This document shows, in pieces, positions 15,455 to 24,624 of a stretch of DNA of 48,840 nt. Positions within the stretch are counted from its first letter, which is position 1. Each line of letters starts with the position of its first letter. The stretch comes from Brenneria alni (GTDB taxonomy: Bacteria > Pseudomonadota > Gammaproteobacteria > Enterobacterales > Enterobacteriaceae), in assembly GCF_003666245.1 (NCBI RefSeq), contig NZ_MJLZ01000035.1, positions 1 through 48,840 on the forward strand. Reading direction: 5' to 3'. Position numbers and translations under genes: made by a program. A model generated the notes under the pieces. It was given only the letters and a program-made list of their open reading frames with translations, was not told the origin of the DNA and did no database searches.

Positions 15455-17377
15455 TTATATCCTCTGGAAGTTTATCAAAATGAACATACTGGCCTGTGAG
15501 CCCTGACTACCTGAAAGCAAGAATCCACTTGCTGATAATGTCACTCCTGTAATCGTATTATTGACAATACTAATTCCAGACTTAGAGACATAAACAAGGC
15601 ATTCGCCCGCAATACCGCCTAGCGTAGACTTAAGCGTCAACCTCCACACTTCTTGCAAATTAGCTACGGATTCATCTCCAGCGTATGTGAACGTACGAAT
15701 GAGCGTCGACTTACTCTGTAAAAGAGTAAGCCCTACCTCCGAGCCATATATGCGATATGCACGCATATAAAGATGACACCCCGGCGCCATGAACTTTTCT
15801 GCAATGTCCAGCACGTAATTATCTCTGTACGCATCCCGAAGAGACATTACAGACCCGCTATGAACCCACTGAGCCCCGTTTACACTGTTTGTTGTAGCTG
15901 ATGAGCTATTACCGAAATAGTAAACCGAACTGTGTAATAATCCGCCGACAATACCCCCACAGTACGGAGAGAAGATAGTACATTTCCCGAAACTTCCTCC
16001 GGTAAAATCATGGATAATATCCGGATACCAATGTGAGGATGCGGGTGTTTTAACTGCAATAATCGTTGATGACCATGACGAATTGGAATGCGTTAATGTT
16101 GCATCGACAGAAAAATGACTGCCTTTAGTTGATACGTTATGCCCCTCAGCCAATAACAATTTATATGTACCGATGGGGTGCTGATAAAAAGCAATTATTT
16201 CCGCGGTGTGCGTTCCATAGGTGACCGTATCGCCGCGTGTTAATCCATTGGTTGTATTTTCAGATACAGTAACCTCAGATAAATATCTTCCATTAAAATC
16301 AAACTGGCCTCGAACATTGGCGTATTGAGCGCCATGTCTCAGTAGCGCGCCGCCGTTCTGAAAATTTTGGATGAAATTAACATCAATAATCCAGCCTTCA
16401 ACAACCGGTGAAGTTCCGCCATTCCCTCGCTGTAGCCAGATGCCAACACCAACTCCCCTCCCCCAATATCCGCCAGTTACCTTGTTTGATGCGACAGGCC
16501 AGGTTGTGTCGCCCTTTGCCGCCACACCATTTACAACGTCAGTAAGTCGTTCAGCATGAAAATGAGAACCGCCGCACCCCTGAGCGGTAATATTCATCCA
16601 GTCGGCTTTACCGCCACCGTCCACATATTCACAACGGATATCCAGACCGACCATTCCGCCATCGCCACCAATCAATATCAGTGGAGCAGCCGTTTTCCAG
16701 TTATCGTAATCCTGCCATATGCCCAATGCCCGCAGGCTACGCAAATGCATTTTAAACCCATAGGCAAACCCGGATATTACCAGCGAGGAAGAAATTGCAT
16801 AATCACCGTATCCGATGAGCCCGGATTTCGTGCTGTCTGTTTTTAAATATTCGATCGCAGCCTGAATAGCATCGGTGTCATCAGTATTCCCATCACCTAA
16901 GGCACCAAACATTTCCGGTGTCACATAGCGGATAGATTTACTCAAATACTCACCGATGTTTCCCGAATAAACCGCGTCACGGGAAAAACCGCTCATCCAT
17001 GCGCCAGTCTTTTTGGCAAGATCATGGCGAACGGATGCATCACCTACACCGCCGGTCGACTCAGGCGTCGAACCAGCGGCTACTGTTTTGGGCCGTTCGC
17101 CGCCTCATCGGTAATACTTCCCATCGCTTTCGCTGAGGAGAACTTCGTTAGAAGTGCTGATGGCAGCAGCCAACTCAAAAGACTTCTTCGTGATATACCC
17201 ATAGTTAAGCATCGCCTGATTTGCATCATAATCAATACCAACCAGTGTAAGACGCATTTTCCCTAACCTGTCAACCCACATTTTTTCTGTAGCGCCATCC
17301 AAATTCCTGACGTTAGTGAATAAATCACGGGCATCGGCACACCACGGTGCATTATTTTTTATAAATCCTCTTTCCAA
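15455..17377 (-). pseudogene. Phage tailspike protein, split by one in-frame UGA
   Basis: Two frames on the minus strand, 17105-17377 and 15455-16996, are one gene. The N-terminal piece carries the head-binding signature 'NVRNLDGATEKMWVDRLG', and a TGA at 17105-17107 falls where tailspikes have W ('YYR[W]GGERPKTVAAGSTPES'). The frame continues unbroken through 'VTPEMFGALGDGNTDDTDAI', the start of a pectate-lyase-like right-handed beta-helix, to the end. Read through, the product is about 640 residues, normal for a tailspike that binds and degrades capsule or O-antigen. Other tail genes are missing, so this is a prophage remnant. The UGA may be real decay or a sequencing error. Confidence 0.85.
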
Positions 17378-17395
17378 AGCCCCTTTATCTTATTA

Positions 17396-17411
17396 CTGTA
17401 TATCCAAACAG
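17396..17411 (+). promoter_or_regulatory. LexA (SOS) box of the dinI-like gene
   Basis: TACTGTATATCCAAACAGTT contains CTGT-N8-ACAG, the LexA consensus core with an AT-rich left half, 19 bp upstream of the dinI-like ATG. DNA damage should induce the gene. Confidence 0.85.
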
Positions 17412-17429
17412 TTAATGATGAGGTGAACT

Positions 17430-17669
17430 ATGTTTGTGGAACTCGTATACGATAAACGTAATGTTGCCGGATTGAGCAATGCTCACGTAATGATCGAGAC
17501 CGAATTTGTAAAGCGTGTGCATCGCGTTTTCCCTGACGCTGATGTAAGAGCAAAGGCAATGCAGGCAAATACAATTAACACCGACGCCAGCAAATCGGAT
17601 AAAGCTATCCTGAACCGCCTGGTTGAAGAGATGTTTAACGATGCGGATGAATGGTTGATTGCAGGCTGA
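17430..17669 (+). CDS. DinI-like SOS protein
   Basis: A 79-residue protein beginning MFVELVYDKRNVAGL and ending 'EEMFNDADEWLIAG', the layout of DinI/ImpC-like proteins that stabilise or modulate RecA filaments and are frequent next to prophage tail genes. GAGG precedes the ATG. The LexA box upstream gives the regulation. It is divergent from the broken tailspike gene and is probably the only intact gene left from that prophage. Confidence 0.85.
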   Translation: MFVELVYDKRNVAGLSNAHVMIETEFVKRVHRVFPDADVRAKAMQANTINTDASKSDKAILNRLVEEMFNDADEWLIAG

Positions 17670-17780
17670 CACCTTCATTGGTGAATACACCGCGCTACTC
17701 ATCTTCTGGCTATGCCTGCGCCAGACCACCCGGTCTTAAAATTGTTATTCGGGTACTGAGATCTCAAATTCTCAGTCACG

Positions 17781-17815
17781 AAAAAAACGACAGGGCGCAA
17801 TGATTACGCCCTGTC
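17781..17815 (-). terminator. Rho-independent terminator of the Hsp20 gene
   Basis: On the minus strand GACAGGGCG and CGCCCTGTC form a 9-bp stem followed by GTTTTTTTCG, 25 nt after the hsp20 stop. Confidence 0.9.
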
Positions 17816-17839
17816 GATATTGTTACATCATGGAAAAAT

Positions 17840-18307
17840 TCAAGCCTGATGCTCAATGGCCTTGCCGCGACTGTCTATCGCGATCTTTTGCGGTTTTTCG
17901 CTTTCAGGAACCTCCTGGTAGAGATCGATTGTCAGCAGACCATTTTCCAGCGCGGCTCCCTGTACTTTTATATGCTCAGGCAAGGAATAACTGATGCTGA
18001 AATCCGCGCGGCTAATCCCACGATGCAACCAGTTTTCATCTTCAGCGTTATTTTCCTCTTCACGCTTACCCGAAACAATCAGCCGACCACCCGCCGTTTT
18101 TATATCCAGTTCGTCCTCTTTCCAACCTGGAACACTCAACGTTATGCCATACCGGTTATCATCCAGACGGCGGATATCATACGACGGTGTCGTTGCTAAA
18201 GGCGCATCCCCGGTTAGCTGACTGAATAGCCGATCAATACGGTTAAAGCGATCGGAAAAGAGCGTACTGGAGATGTCAGGGAATAATGACAAGGTTGTTA
18301 GCGCCAT
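17840..18307 (-). CDS. Small heat shock protein (Hsp20/IbpA family)
   Basis: A 155-residue alpha-crystallin-domain chaperone: domain about residues 40-135, containing 'YGITLSVPGWKEDELDI' and the signature 'ENGLLTIDL'. It holds unfolding proteins in soluble complexes during heat stress. Start at 18307 chosen over an upstream frame because AGGAGG sits 7 nt before it and the family starts with M-x-L-x-x-L-S. A sigma-32-like promoter lies at 18384-18413 and a strong terminator follows, so the gene is monocistronic. Confidence 0.92.
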   Translation of the reverse strand: MALTTLSLFPDISSTLFSDRFNRIDRLFSQLTGDAPLATTPSYDIRRLDDNRYGITLSVPGWKEDELDIKTAGGRLIVSGKREEENNAEDENWLHRGISRADFSISYSLPEHIKVQGAALENGLLTIDLYQEVPESEKPQKIAIDSRGKAIEHQA

Positions 18308-18383
18308 AATTAACCTCCTGAATATGTGATGCCAGACATTCAAAAGTTCAACATATAAGGCAAGCATTGCTTGTCTACCAGAA

Positions 18384-18413
18384 AACATGGTGGCGGCAAA
18401 GAAAAATTCAAGG
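18384..18413 (-). promoter_or_regulatory. Sigma-32-type heat-shock promoter of hsp20
   Basis: On the minus strand CTTGAA is followed, at about 13-14 bp spacing, by CCACCATGTT, close to the CTTGAA / CCCCAT-T consensus. The ~75-nt leader contains two small hairpins, the second ending just before the AGGAGG; a thermosensor is possible but unproven. Confidence 0.65.
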
Positions 18414-18560
18414 AATAATTTTAGTGATAGACGTCACATTTTTATGACAATGAAGGGAGCGGCCCTGAGGCGGAAGTTCTGCATAAATTCCGGTATGGCC
18501 TCAACGCATCGGTACAGGCCTTTCAACCAATGTAGGCATAACATGCTAATACTATAGCAT

Positions 18561-18881
18561 TTATTTGATTTTTACTTCATATAACTCTTTTCTAAGAGCG
18601 ATAATTTCTTCAGTCAGTTCACGACACAACATCGCATTCATCAAGTGATCCTGAGCATGTACAATGATAAGGTCGAGGTCAATTTTTTCTTTACCCTCAT
18701 TACCGCCAATGAATTCTGTCTGAATAGACTGCGCTTTGCGAATAGCAATGGTAGCCATCCTTAATAGCTGATTTACCTGATCCCAGTCCCCCTTGCGGGA
18801 AGAACGCAAAGCCTCCATTGCACAAGAACGCGCTTCTCCAGACTGAACAATCAACTCAATCATCCGGGTTTCAATGCCCAT
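18561..18881 (-). CDS. PTS lactose/cellobiose-type IIA component, orphan
   Basis: A 106-residue all-helical protein with the phospho-histidine motif 'IIVHAQDHLMNAM', characteristic of IIA(Lac)/IIA(Cel). It passes phosphate from HPr to a IIB subunit for uptake of beta-glucosides or chitobiose. No IIB, IIC or phospho-beta-glucosidase gene is adjacent, so it must work with components encoded elsewhere or be a leftover. GAGG lies before the ATG at 18881. Confidence 0.88.
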   Translation of the reverse strand: MGIETRMIELIVQSGEARSCAMEALRSSRKGDWDQVNQLLRMATIAIRKAQSIQTEFIGGNEGKEKIDLDLIIVHAQDHLMNAMLCRELTEEIIALRKELYEVKIK

Positions 18882-19315
18882 TGCCCTTTACCTCCGGTTC
18901 ATTTATTGGTTTCCTGAAGTAAAATCGATGTTGCTCCTCCTGTTCTGTTTTCATGGTTTACATACTATGAATTCATGATATTACAAACTCCTCATCACAA
19001 TTATCTAAAAATTCGATTACATACATGAGAGAGTCATCGAAAAATACGATAAAAAATCAGAGGGCCAGATGTACGAAATGCGATAACTTTATGGAAAGGC
19101 ATCCGCATTCCTCAATATTCAGGCTACTGAGTTAATAATAGATTAATTTAGGAAATAACAACGTTCAGCACCGTACACTGACGTTGAATATTCAGAGGGA
19201 AAAACGGGGTGAGGCTTCCGTTTACGACACCTCCCCCGTGGTAGAAGAGGTATCACATGCTTAATCAAGCCGCATTGTGACACCAGGCTAACGCGTGTAA
19301 CCAACCGATGCCTGG
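18882..19315. other. Intergenic region, no gene seen
   Basis: Contains the upstream region of the PTS IIA gene and the tail of the membrane protein gene. A loose CCAGGC...GCCTGG pair near 19283-19315 may end transcription of the membrane protein gene. No open frame with features. Confidence 0.5.
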
Positions 19316-20356
19316 TTACCGCTCAACGTTGAGGTGCTTGTTACAAGTTTTAACCCCCCACAGCCCTGCCATCGCACTGACAATCGCGCCAATCAGCAAA
19401 GCAAAGAATGACCACAGCGCAGCATGAGCCATGGCAGAAGCGGCGGCGGCAGCCTCTTCACGCGCTTCCTGTTTAAAATCAGCATATTGCTGTTTTGCCC
19501 GTTCAATTGCGGCTTCAACGTCATTCAGGCGCTGGTTGACCAACTGGGTCGTTCTATTCTTGGCTTCAATCAGGTTATCAACGGTTTTGTTCACTTCTTC
19601 CTGCGACATTGAGGTATTTTCAGACAGCGCTTTGGTTAAGCTATCGCGGTCAACGTCTTTCGCTAACGCTTCACCACGTTTTTTCAGCTTTTCGATCAGG
19701 TTCTGCACAATTACATCGCCGTTATTTGGGTTGATAGCAATCGCTTTTACCGCTTCGCCAATTTCAGTTTTGGCCCCCTCTAACTGCGTTTTCATATAGT
19801 CTGGCTGCAACGATTCAATATTGCTTTTTCGTAGAGCCGCAGCCACCTCGTTGCTCATCTCTTCTGGTTGCAGCGTAGTGTCCAGATTAAGATTATCAAA
19901 CGCCTTTCCGCCCATACTGCCCAGCCCCTGTAAACCATCTCCTACAGCGGAACCGGCGCCAGAGATGACGTTACCGGTTAACGACGCCACCGACCCTAAC
20001 GCATTACCGGTAGCTTTCATCGCCCCCCCAAGCACCATGCTGCCTAAAACGGCGGCAACAATCAGCGCCGTTGCCCAAACCAGGAAGCCATGAATTAAGC
20101 CATCCATTGCCGCCAGCCGGCCAGCAATAAATGCCCCTGCGGCCAGACTGATGATGATGGAAACAGCAGACCAAACCAAAACCGTGGTGCCAACACCGCT
20201 AACCGGCTCATCAGACAGGGGATCAACAATCGAAAAGCCCAGGCTGGTGCCAAGCGTAGACAGCAATAGCGAGATGGCTAACACTGTTATTACGCCGCCA
20301 ATGATGCTCCCCCACGATATTTTTTTCGCCACATGCAGTTCATTTGTAATACTCAT
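19316..20356 (-). CDS. Membrane protein with coiled-coil central domain, function unknown
   Basis: A 346-residue protein when started at 20356, where AAAGGAG lies 7 nt upstream (a longer frame starts at 20419). It has three N-terminal membrane segments within roughly residues 15-120, a Gly/Ala-rich linker, a charged, Lys/Glu-rich, probably coiled-coil centre (about 155-305), and a C-terminal membrane helix. The plan resembles YrzE/TIGR04086-like stress membrane proteins, but I do not assign a function. Stands alone, divergent from folD. Confidence 0.7.
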   Translation of the reverse strand: MSITNELHVAKKISWGSIIGGVITVLAISLLLSTLGTSLGFSIVDPLSDEPVSGVGTTVLVWSAVSIIISLAAGAFIAGRLAAMDGLIHGFLVWATALIVAAVLGSMVLGGAMKATGNALGSVASLTGNVISGAGSAVGDGLQGLGSMGGKAFDNLNLDTTLQPEEMSNEVAAALRKSNIESLQPDYMKTQLEGAKTEIGEAVKAIAINPNNGDVIVQNLIEKLKKRGEALAKDVDRDSLTKALSENTSMSQEEVNKTVDNLIEAKNRTTQLVNQRLNDVEAAIERAKQQYADFKQEAREEAAAAASAMAHAALWSFFALLIGAIVSAMAGLWGVKTCNKHLNVER

Positions 20357-20841
20357 ACCCAAACTCCTTTCATGCTGCCAGTTCTTAACTGTCAGTACAT
20401 TGTAAAAAAACGTAAACACATTAAATCATTTAAAGTATAGCCGTGTTTTTAAAAACGATGAGGATGAATGAGATGAGTGCAACTTTGCTGATCAGAATAG
20501 ATGAGAATACATACATTACTCTATACAGTAGCGGGTAAAACGATGAATCACCGTGAATAGCGATATCTCGCCACCATTCAGGTAGTTTTCCACGTTAATA
20601 AAACAATATGTTAATAATTAACACTATTAATATAACTTACCGGTATGGATAGTGAGCGAAGTATCTGACGCCAATGCCATTGGCTGAACAGAGATTGGTG
20701 CTGACAGGGTAGATGGCACAATGGTGACACAAGGTTGCCACTATTCTTATGATTATATTTACACAATGCCTGACAGCGCGCGCGGCTTCTGCCAAAATAG
20801 CGCCATTCCCTCGCTTATAAAATTGATGGATCTCATCTCAG
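20357..20841. other. Divergent promoter region between membrane protein gene and folD
   Basis: 485 bp without a convincing gene. A+T-rich runs around 20595-20640 could hold promoters for either side. No known operator recognised. Confidence 0.5.
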
Positions 20842-21708
20842 ATGTCAGCAAAGATTATTGATGGTAAAACGATTGCGCAGCAGGTTAAGAACGAAGTCGC
20901 GGCGCAGGTACAACAACGCCTGGCAGCGGGTAAACGTGCGCCGGGTCTGGCGGTGATTCTGGTTGGAGACAATCCGGCATCACAAATTTATGTTGCCAGC
21001 AAGCGCAAAGTCTGCGAAGAAGTCGGCTTCATCTCACGTTCTTATGACTTACCGTCTACCACTACCGAATCCGAATTGTTGGGGTTAATTGACCGGCTAA
21101 ATGCGGATATTACGATTGATGGTATTCTGGTTCAGCTTCCCTTGCCTGAAGGCATTGATAATACCAGCGTGATTGAGCGTATTGCGCCTGATAAAGATGT
21201 TGATGGCTTTCACCCGTATAATGTCGGACGTCTTTGTCAGCGTGCGCCGCTGTTACGCGCCTGTACGCCACGCGGGATCATCACGCTGCTTGAGCGCTAT
21301 AATATCGAAACGTCTGGTCTGAATGCCGTTGTCGTTGGCGCGTCCAATATCGTTGGTCGGCCAATGAGTCTGGAGCTGCTGCTGGCTGGCTGCACCACCA
21401 CGGTTACCCATCGTTTCACCAGAAATCTGCGCCATCACGTTGAAAACGCGGATCTGTTGGTTATCGCCGTGGGTAAACCCGGTTTTATCCCTGGCGAATG
21501 GATCAAACCGGGGGCGATCGTACTTGATGTCGGTATCAATCGACTGGAAAGCGGTAAGGTCGTCGGTGATGTAGAATTCGAAACCGCGCAGGAAAGAGCC
21601 GCTTACATTAGCCCAGTACCCGGCGGTGTCGGGCCGATGACGGTGGCGACCTTAATTCAGAATACCTTACAGGCGTGCGAGGAATATCACGATGACGCCG
21701 CACGTTAA
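20842..21708 (+). CDS. folD: Methylenetetrahydrofolate dehydrogenase/cyclohydrolase
   Basis: 288 residues, the normal size of enterobacterial FolD. Seen: '[17 protein letters not shown]' with the catalytic Y-x3-K, '[12 protein letters not shown]', and the NADP-binding '[20 protein letters not shown]'. The enzyme makes 10-formyl-THF from 5,10-methylene-THF in the cytoplasm, supplying one-carbon units. ybcJ follows 39 bp downstream, the order seen in enterobacteria. Confidence 0.97.
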   Translation: MSAKIIDGKTIAQQVKNEVAAQVQQRLAAGKRAPGLAVILVGDNPASQIYVASKRKVCEEVGFISRSYDLPSTTTESELLGLIDRLNADITIDGILVQLPLPEGIDNTSVIERIAPDKDVDGFHPYNVGRLCQRAPLLRACTPRGIITLLERYNIETSGLNAVVVGASNIVGRPMSLELLLAGCTTTVTHRFTRNLRHHVENADLLVIAVGKPGFIPGEWIKPGAIVLDVGINRLESGKVVGDVEFETAQERAAYISPVPGGVGPMTVATLIQNTLQACEEYHDDAAR

Positions 21709-21747
21709 TATACCAACCCCCTTTTAACCCATACAAATCAGGAAATT

Positions 21748-21960
21748 ATGGAAATCTTTCATCTGGGCAATCACCCGCACGTTGAACTGTGTGATTTATT
21801 GAAACTGCTGGGCTGGAGTGAAAGCGGCGCCGCAGCTAAGGTGGCGATTGCCTCAGGAGCGGTCAGCGTTGACGGGCAAGCAGAAACGCGTAAGCGCTGC
21901 AAGATTATTGCCGGTCAGAAAGTACAGTTTAACAGTGCAACGGTAGAAATCGCCGCCTGA
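21748..21960 (+). CDS. ybcJ: S4-domain RNA-binding protein YbcJ
   Basis: A 70-residue protein that is essentially one S4 RNA-binding domain ('LCDLLKLLGWSESGAAAKVAIASGAVSVDGQ'-type layout, 'ETRKRCKI', 'GQKV'). Presumed role in ribosome or tRNA biology; the exact target is unknown. AGGAAATT precedes the ATG. Synteny with folD supports the symbol. Confidence 0.93.
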   Translation: MEIFHLGNHPHVELCDLLKLLGWSESGAAAKVAIASGAVSVDGQAETRKRCKIIAGQKVQFNSATVEIAA

Positions 21961-21970
21961 TAAAAACGCC

Positions 21971-21992
21971 GGGAGCGGACTGCCACGCTCCC
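21971..21992 (+). terminator. Hairpin after ybcJ
   Basis: GGGAGCG and CGCTCCC form a 7-bp stem 11 nt after the ybcJ stop. No U-tract follows, so this is a possible terminator only. Confidence 0.4.
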
Positions 21993-22218
21993 CCCACGCC
22001 GCTCCCTTCCTTCATCCCATAAGCAAACTAAAGGTTATAACTTAAATTTAAAATTCATAATGCTTCCCATTTTACATCCATCACTTAGCGGTTATGATGC
22101 GCTATCTATTTAAAATAGACATCCAGACATAAAGATAGCTATAAAACCATCATCCAATGCCACAAAACCTATTTCAATTTCAAAAACAACAAATTGCTGA
22201 CACACCATGGAGCTGATA

Positions 22219-23295
22219 ATGAAGAAATTTACCCCTGCATTGATAGCGTTGAGCCTGGCGACGACTTTACCGGTATTCGCCAGCCAAACCGCCGCCATCG
22301 CGCCAATTCCCGCCGCTCTGGCTCAACATGACGGCCCGGTACGTATCGCGGTTATCCGCAATCTTGGCTCTGATGACAACACCACACAGTTTATTTCAGG
22401 GGTACTCGAAGAAGGCAAAAAGCTCGGCTTTAAAGTCAGCACTTTTCTGAGCAATGGCGACGATGCCCGTTTTCAGGATTTTGTTAATCAGGCCATCAGC
22501 CAAAAATACGACGGCATTATTCTGTCACAAGGACGCGATCCCTATTCCACCGAGCTAATCAAACGCATTGTCGACAGCGGCATTGCCGTTTCTGTCTTTG
22601 ATACCGCCGTCAATGGCGAGATCCCCGGCGTAACGGTTTCTCAGCAGGATGACGCCTCTCTAACCCATGAGTCATTCGGTCAATTGGTTAAAGATTTCAA
22701 CGGCAAGGCAAATATCATCAAACTATGGGTAGCCGGCTTCCCGCCAATGGAACGCCGTCAGCTCGCCTATCAGCAAATCCTGAAAGCCAATCCGGGAATC
22801 AAAGAACTTGAATCCATTGGCGCCGTCTCTTCTGATGTGCAGGGCGATACAGCCAACAAAGTCGGTGCAGTGCTGGCCAAGTATCCGAAAGGCAAGATTG
22901 ATGCAATCTGGGGAGCATGGGATGCGTTCACTCAGGGCGCCTATAAGGCACTGAAGGAAAATGGCCGTACCGAAATCAAAATCTACAGCATTGATATCTC
23001 CAATCAGGATCTGCAACTAATGCGCGAAGCCAATAGCCCGTGGAAAGTCAGCGTGGCGGTCGATCCCAAACTGATTGGAAAAGTAAATCTGCGCCTGGTC
23101 GCCAATAAAATTGCCGGCGAACCGACACCCGCCACTTATGAGTTCAAAGCTGCGGTTATTCCTCAGGCACTGTTAGCCAGCCAACCGGGCCCGGTAAACG
23201 TGGCCGGATTGGCTAAAATTATCCCCGGCTGGGGCCAGACCGATGATTTCATTGCCCCCTGGTTTGCTACATTGGAAGCCAGACAGGCTAAATAA
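22219..23295 (+). CDS. Periplasmic sugar-binding protein (Peripla_BP_4 type)
   Basis: A 358-residue protein with a signal peptide (MKKFTPALIALSLATTLPVFA) and the two-lobed periplasmic-binding fold of the ribose/galactose family: 'VRIAVIRNLGSDDNTTQFISG' opening, 'YDGIILSQGRDP', 'AVSVFDTAV', 'IDAIWGAWDAFTQGAYKAL'. Start at 22219 is preceded by GGAG; the upstream ATG at 22207 lacks one. No permease or ATPase genes are near. Instead an LVIVD-repeat protein gene follows after 15 bp, so the pair may sense or bind a ligand in the periplasm. TorT-like sensing is another possibility. Confidence 0.85.
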   Translation: MKKFTPALIALSLATTLPVFASQTAAIAPIPAALAQHDGPVRIAVIRNLGSDDNTTQFISGVLEEGKKLGFKVSTFLSNGDDARFQDFVNQAISQKYDGIILSQGRDPYSTELIKRIVDSGIAVSVFDTAVNGEIPGVTVSQQDDASLTHESFGQLVKDFNGKANIIKLWVAGFPPMERRQLAYQQILKANPGIKELESIGAVSSDVQGDTANKVGAVLAKYPKGKIDAIWGAWDAFTQGAYKALKENGRTEIKIYSIDISNQDLQLMREANSPWKVSVAVDPKLIGKVNLRLVANKIAGEPTPATYEFKAAVIPQALLASQPGPVNVAGLAKIIPGWGQTDDFIAPWFATLEARQAK

Positions 23296-23310
23296 GAAGG
23301 GGGATAACTG

Positions 23311-24561
23311 ATGGCATTAACACCTCTGCCAACACCGGAATACAGCCGCAATATGCGGCTGATCGGACACAGCGATCAGGGCGGCAAACCTGATGGCGTA
23401 CAGATCATGGTACATCGTGGTTATGCCTATATCGGACACATGGTTTCTCAAGGCGTATCCATTGTTGATGTCCGTGACGCCAAAAATCCCAAATCAGCGG
23501 GGTTTATCGCCGCACCGCCAGGAACCTGGAATATACACCTCCAGGCGCACGATGACTTGCTGTTGGTTGTCAATGCACGGGATCTGTTCGCAGATGCCCG
23601 TTTTGCCGAAGAAAAAGTTTACTACACGCGCTCGGTTGCCGAGACGGTAAGCACCAAACAACAGGGCAGAAGCTGGAGTGCGGGGCTGCGTATTTTTGAT
23701 ATTTCAACGCCGGATAAACCACGCGAAATCAGTTTTCTGTCTTTGGATGGCATCGGCATTCACCGTATCTGGTACGTTGGCGGGCGCTGGGCCTATGTTT
23801 CCGCACTGCTGGACGGATACAGCGACTACATTTTCCTGACCATCGATCTGGCCGATCCCAAGTGCCCGGAAGTTGCCGGACGTTACTGGCTGCCCGGTAT
23901 GCACACCGCAGGCGGCGAGGCCGCCAACTGGCCGAAAGGTAAGCGATATGCGTTGCATCATGCCATTATCAGCGGCGATACCGCCTACGGTAGTTGGCGT
24001 GACGGAGGATTAACGCTGCTGGACGTCAGCGATCGCCATAATCCACAGCTTATCAGCCACCGCAACTGGAGCCCGCCGTTTGGCGGCGGCACGCATACCG
24101 CGCTTCCGCTGCCCGATCGTAACTTGCTTATCGTGCTAGATGAGGCGGTGCTGGATAACCAGGAAGATGGTGAGAAACTTATCTGGGTGTTTGATATTCG
24201 GGAGCCGAGCAATCCGGTCAGTATTGCCACCTTCCCACAACCTACTGAAGCGGATTATGTCAAAAAAGGCGCACACTTTGGCCCGCATAACCTGCACGAA
24301 AACCGGCCGGGCAGTTTTATCAGCTCAACGTTGATTTTCGCCACCTATCAGAACGCAGGCATCAGGGCTTACGATATCAGCAACCCTTACCGGCCAAAGG
24401 AGACCGGGGCGCTGGTGCCGGCGGCGCCACAGAGAATGATAGACAAGCGCCCTGGCCGACCGCGAGTGATTCAGTCCTGTGATGTTTTTGTCGATGCAGA
24501 AGGCATTATCTATAGCACCGATTACAACGCTGGCTTATCGATCATTGAGTACCGCGGCTGA
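23311..24561 (+). CDS. LVIVD-repeat (beta-propeller) protein
   Basis: A 416-residue protein with repeated 'L-x-I-x-D-v-s-d/n-P' units: 'GVSIVDVRDAKNPK', 'GLRIFDISTPDKPR', 'GLTLLDVSDRHNPQ', 'LIWVFDIREPSNPV', 'GIRAYDISNPYRPK'. Such LVIVD repeats form a beta-propeller. No signal peptide is visible. It overlaps no other gene but lies 15 bp after the binding-protein gene with GGGGG before its ATG, so co-transcription is likely. The function is unknown; propellers of this type often bind ligands or act as lactonase-like enzymes. Confidence 0.85.
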   Translation: MALTPLPTPEYSRNMRLIGHSDQGGKPDGVQIMVHRGYAYIGHMVSQGVSIVDVRDAKNPKSAGFIAAPPGTWNIHLQAHDDLLLVVNARDLFADARFAEEKVYYTRSVAETVSTKQQGRSWSAGLRIFDISTPDKPREISFLSLDGIGIHRIWYVGGRWAYVSALLDGYSDYIFLTIDLADPKCPEVAGRYWLPGMHTAGGEAANWPKGKRYALHHAIISGDTAYGSWRDGGLTLLDVSDRHNPQLISHRNWSPPFGGGTHTALPLPDRNLLIVLDEAVLDNQEDGEKLIWVFDIREPSNPVSIATFPQPTEADYVKKGAHFGPHNLHENRPGSFISSTLIFATYQNAGIRAYDISNPYRPKETGALVPAAPQRMIDKRPGRPRVIQSCDVFVDAEGIIYSTDYNAGLSIIEYRG

Positions 24562-24624
24562 TATGTTTTTTCAGCCCTGTTTATCACGCAGGGCTGAAAG
24601 CCACGCCACTTCCTCTACTCAGAC

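Noticed and set aside
15395-15455. tRNA-like T-arm string (GTTCGAATCC) next to the tailspike gene
   Set aside because: The flanking bases do not form a T-stem and no cloverleaf can be built. At most it is a decayed attachment-site core.
24567-24602. TTTCAGCCCTG / CAGGGCTGAAA hairpin after the LVIVD gene
   Set aside because: The stem is good, but the T run is on the 5' side on the plus strand and gives an A run on the minus strand, so it is not an intrinsic terminator for either gene.
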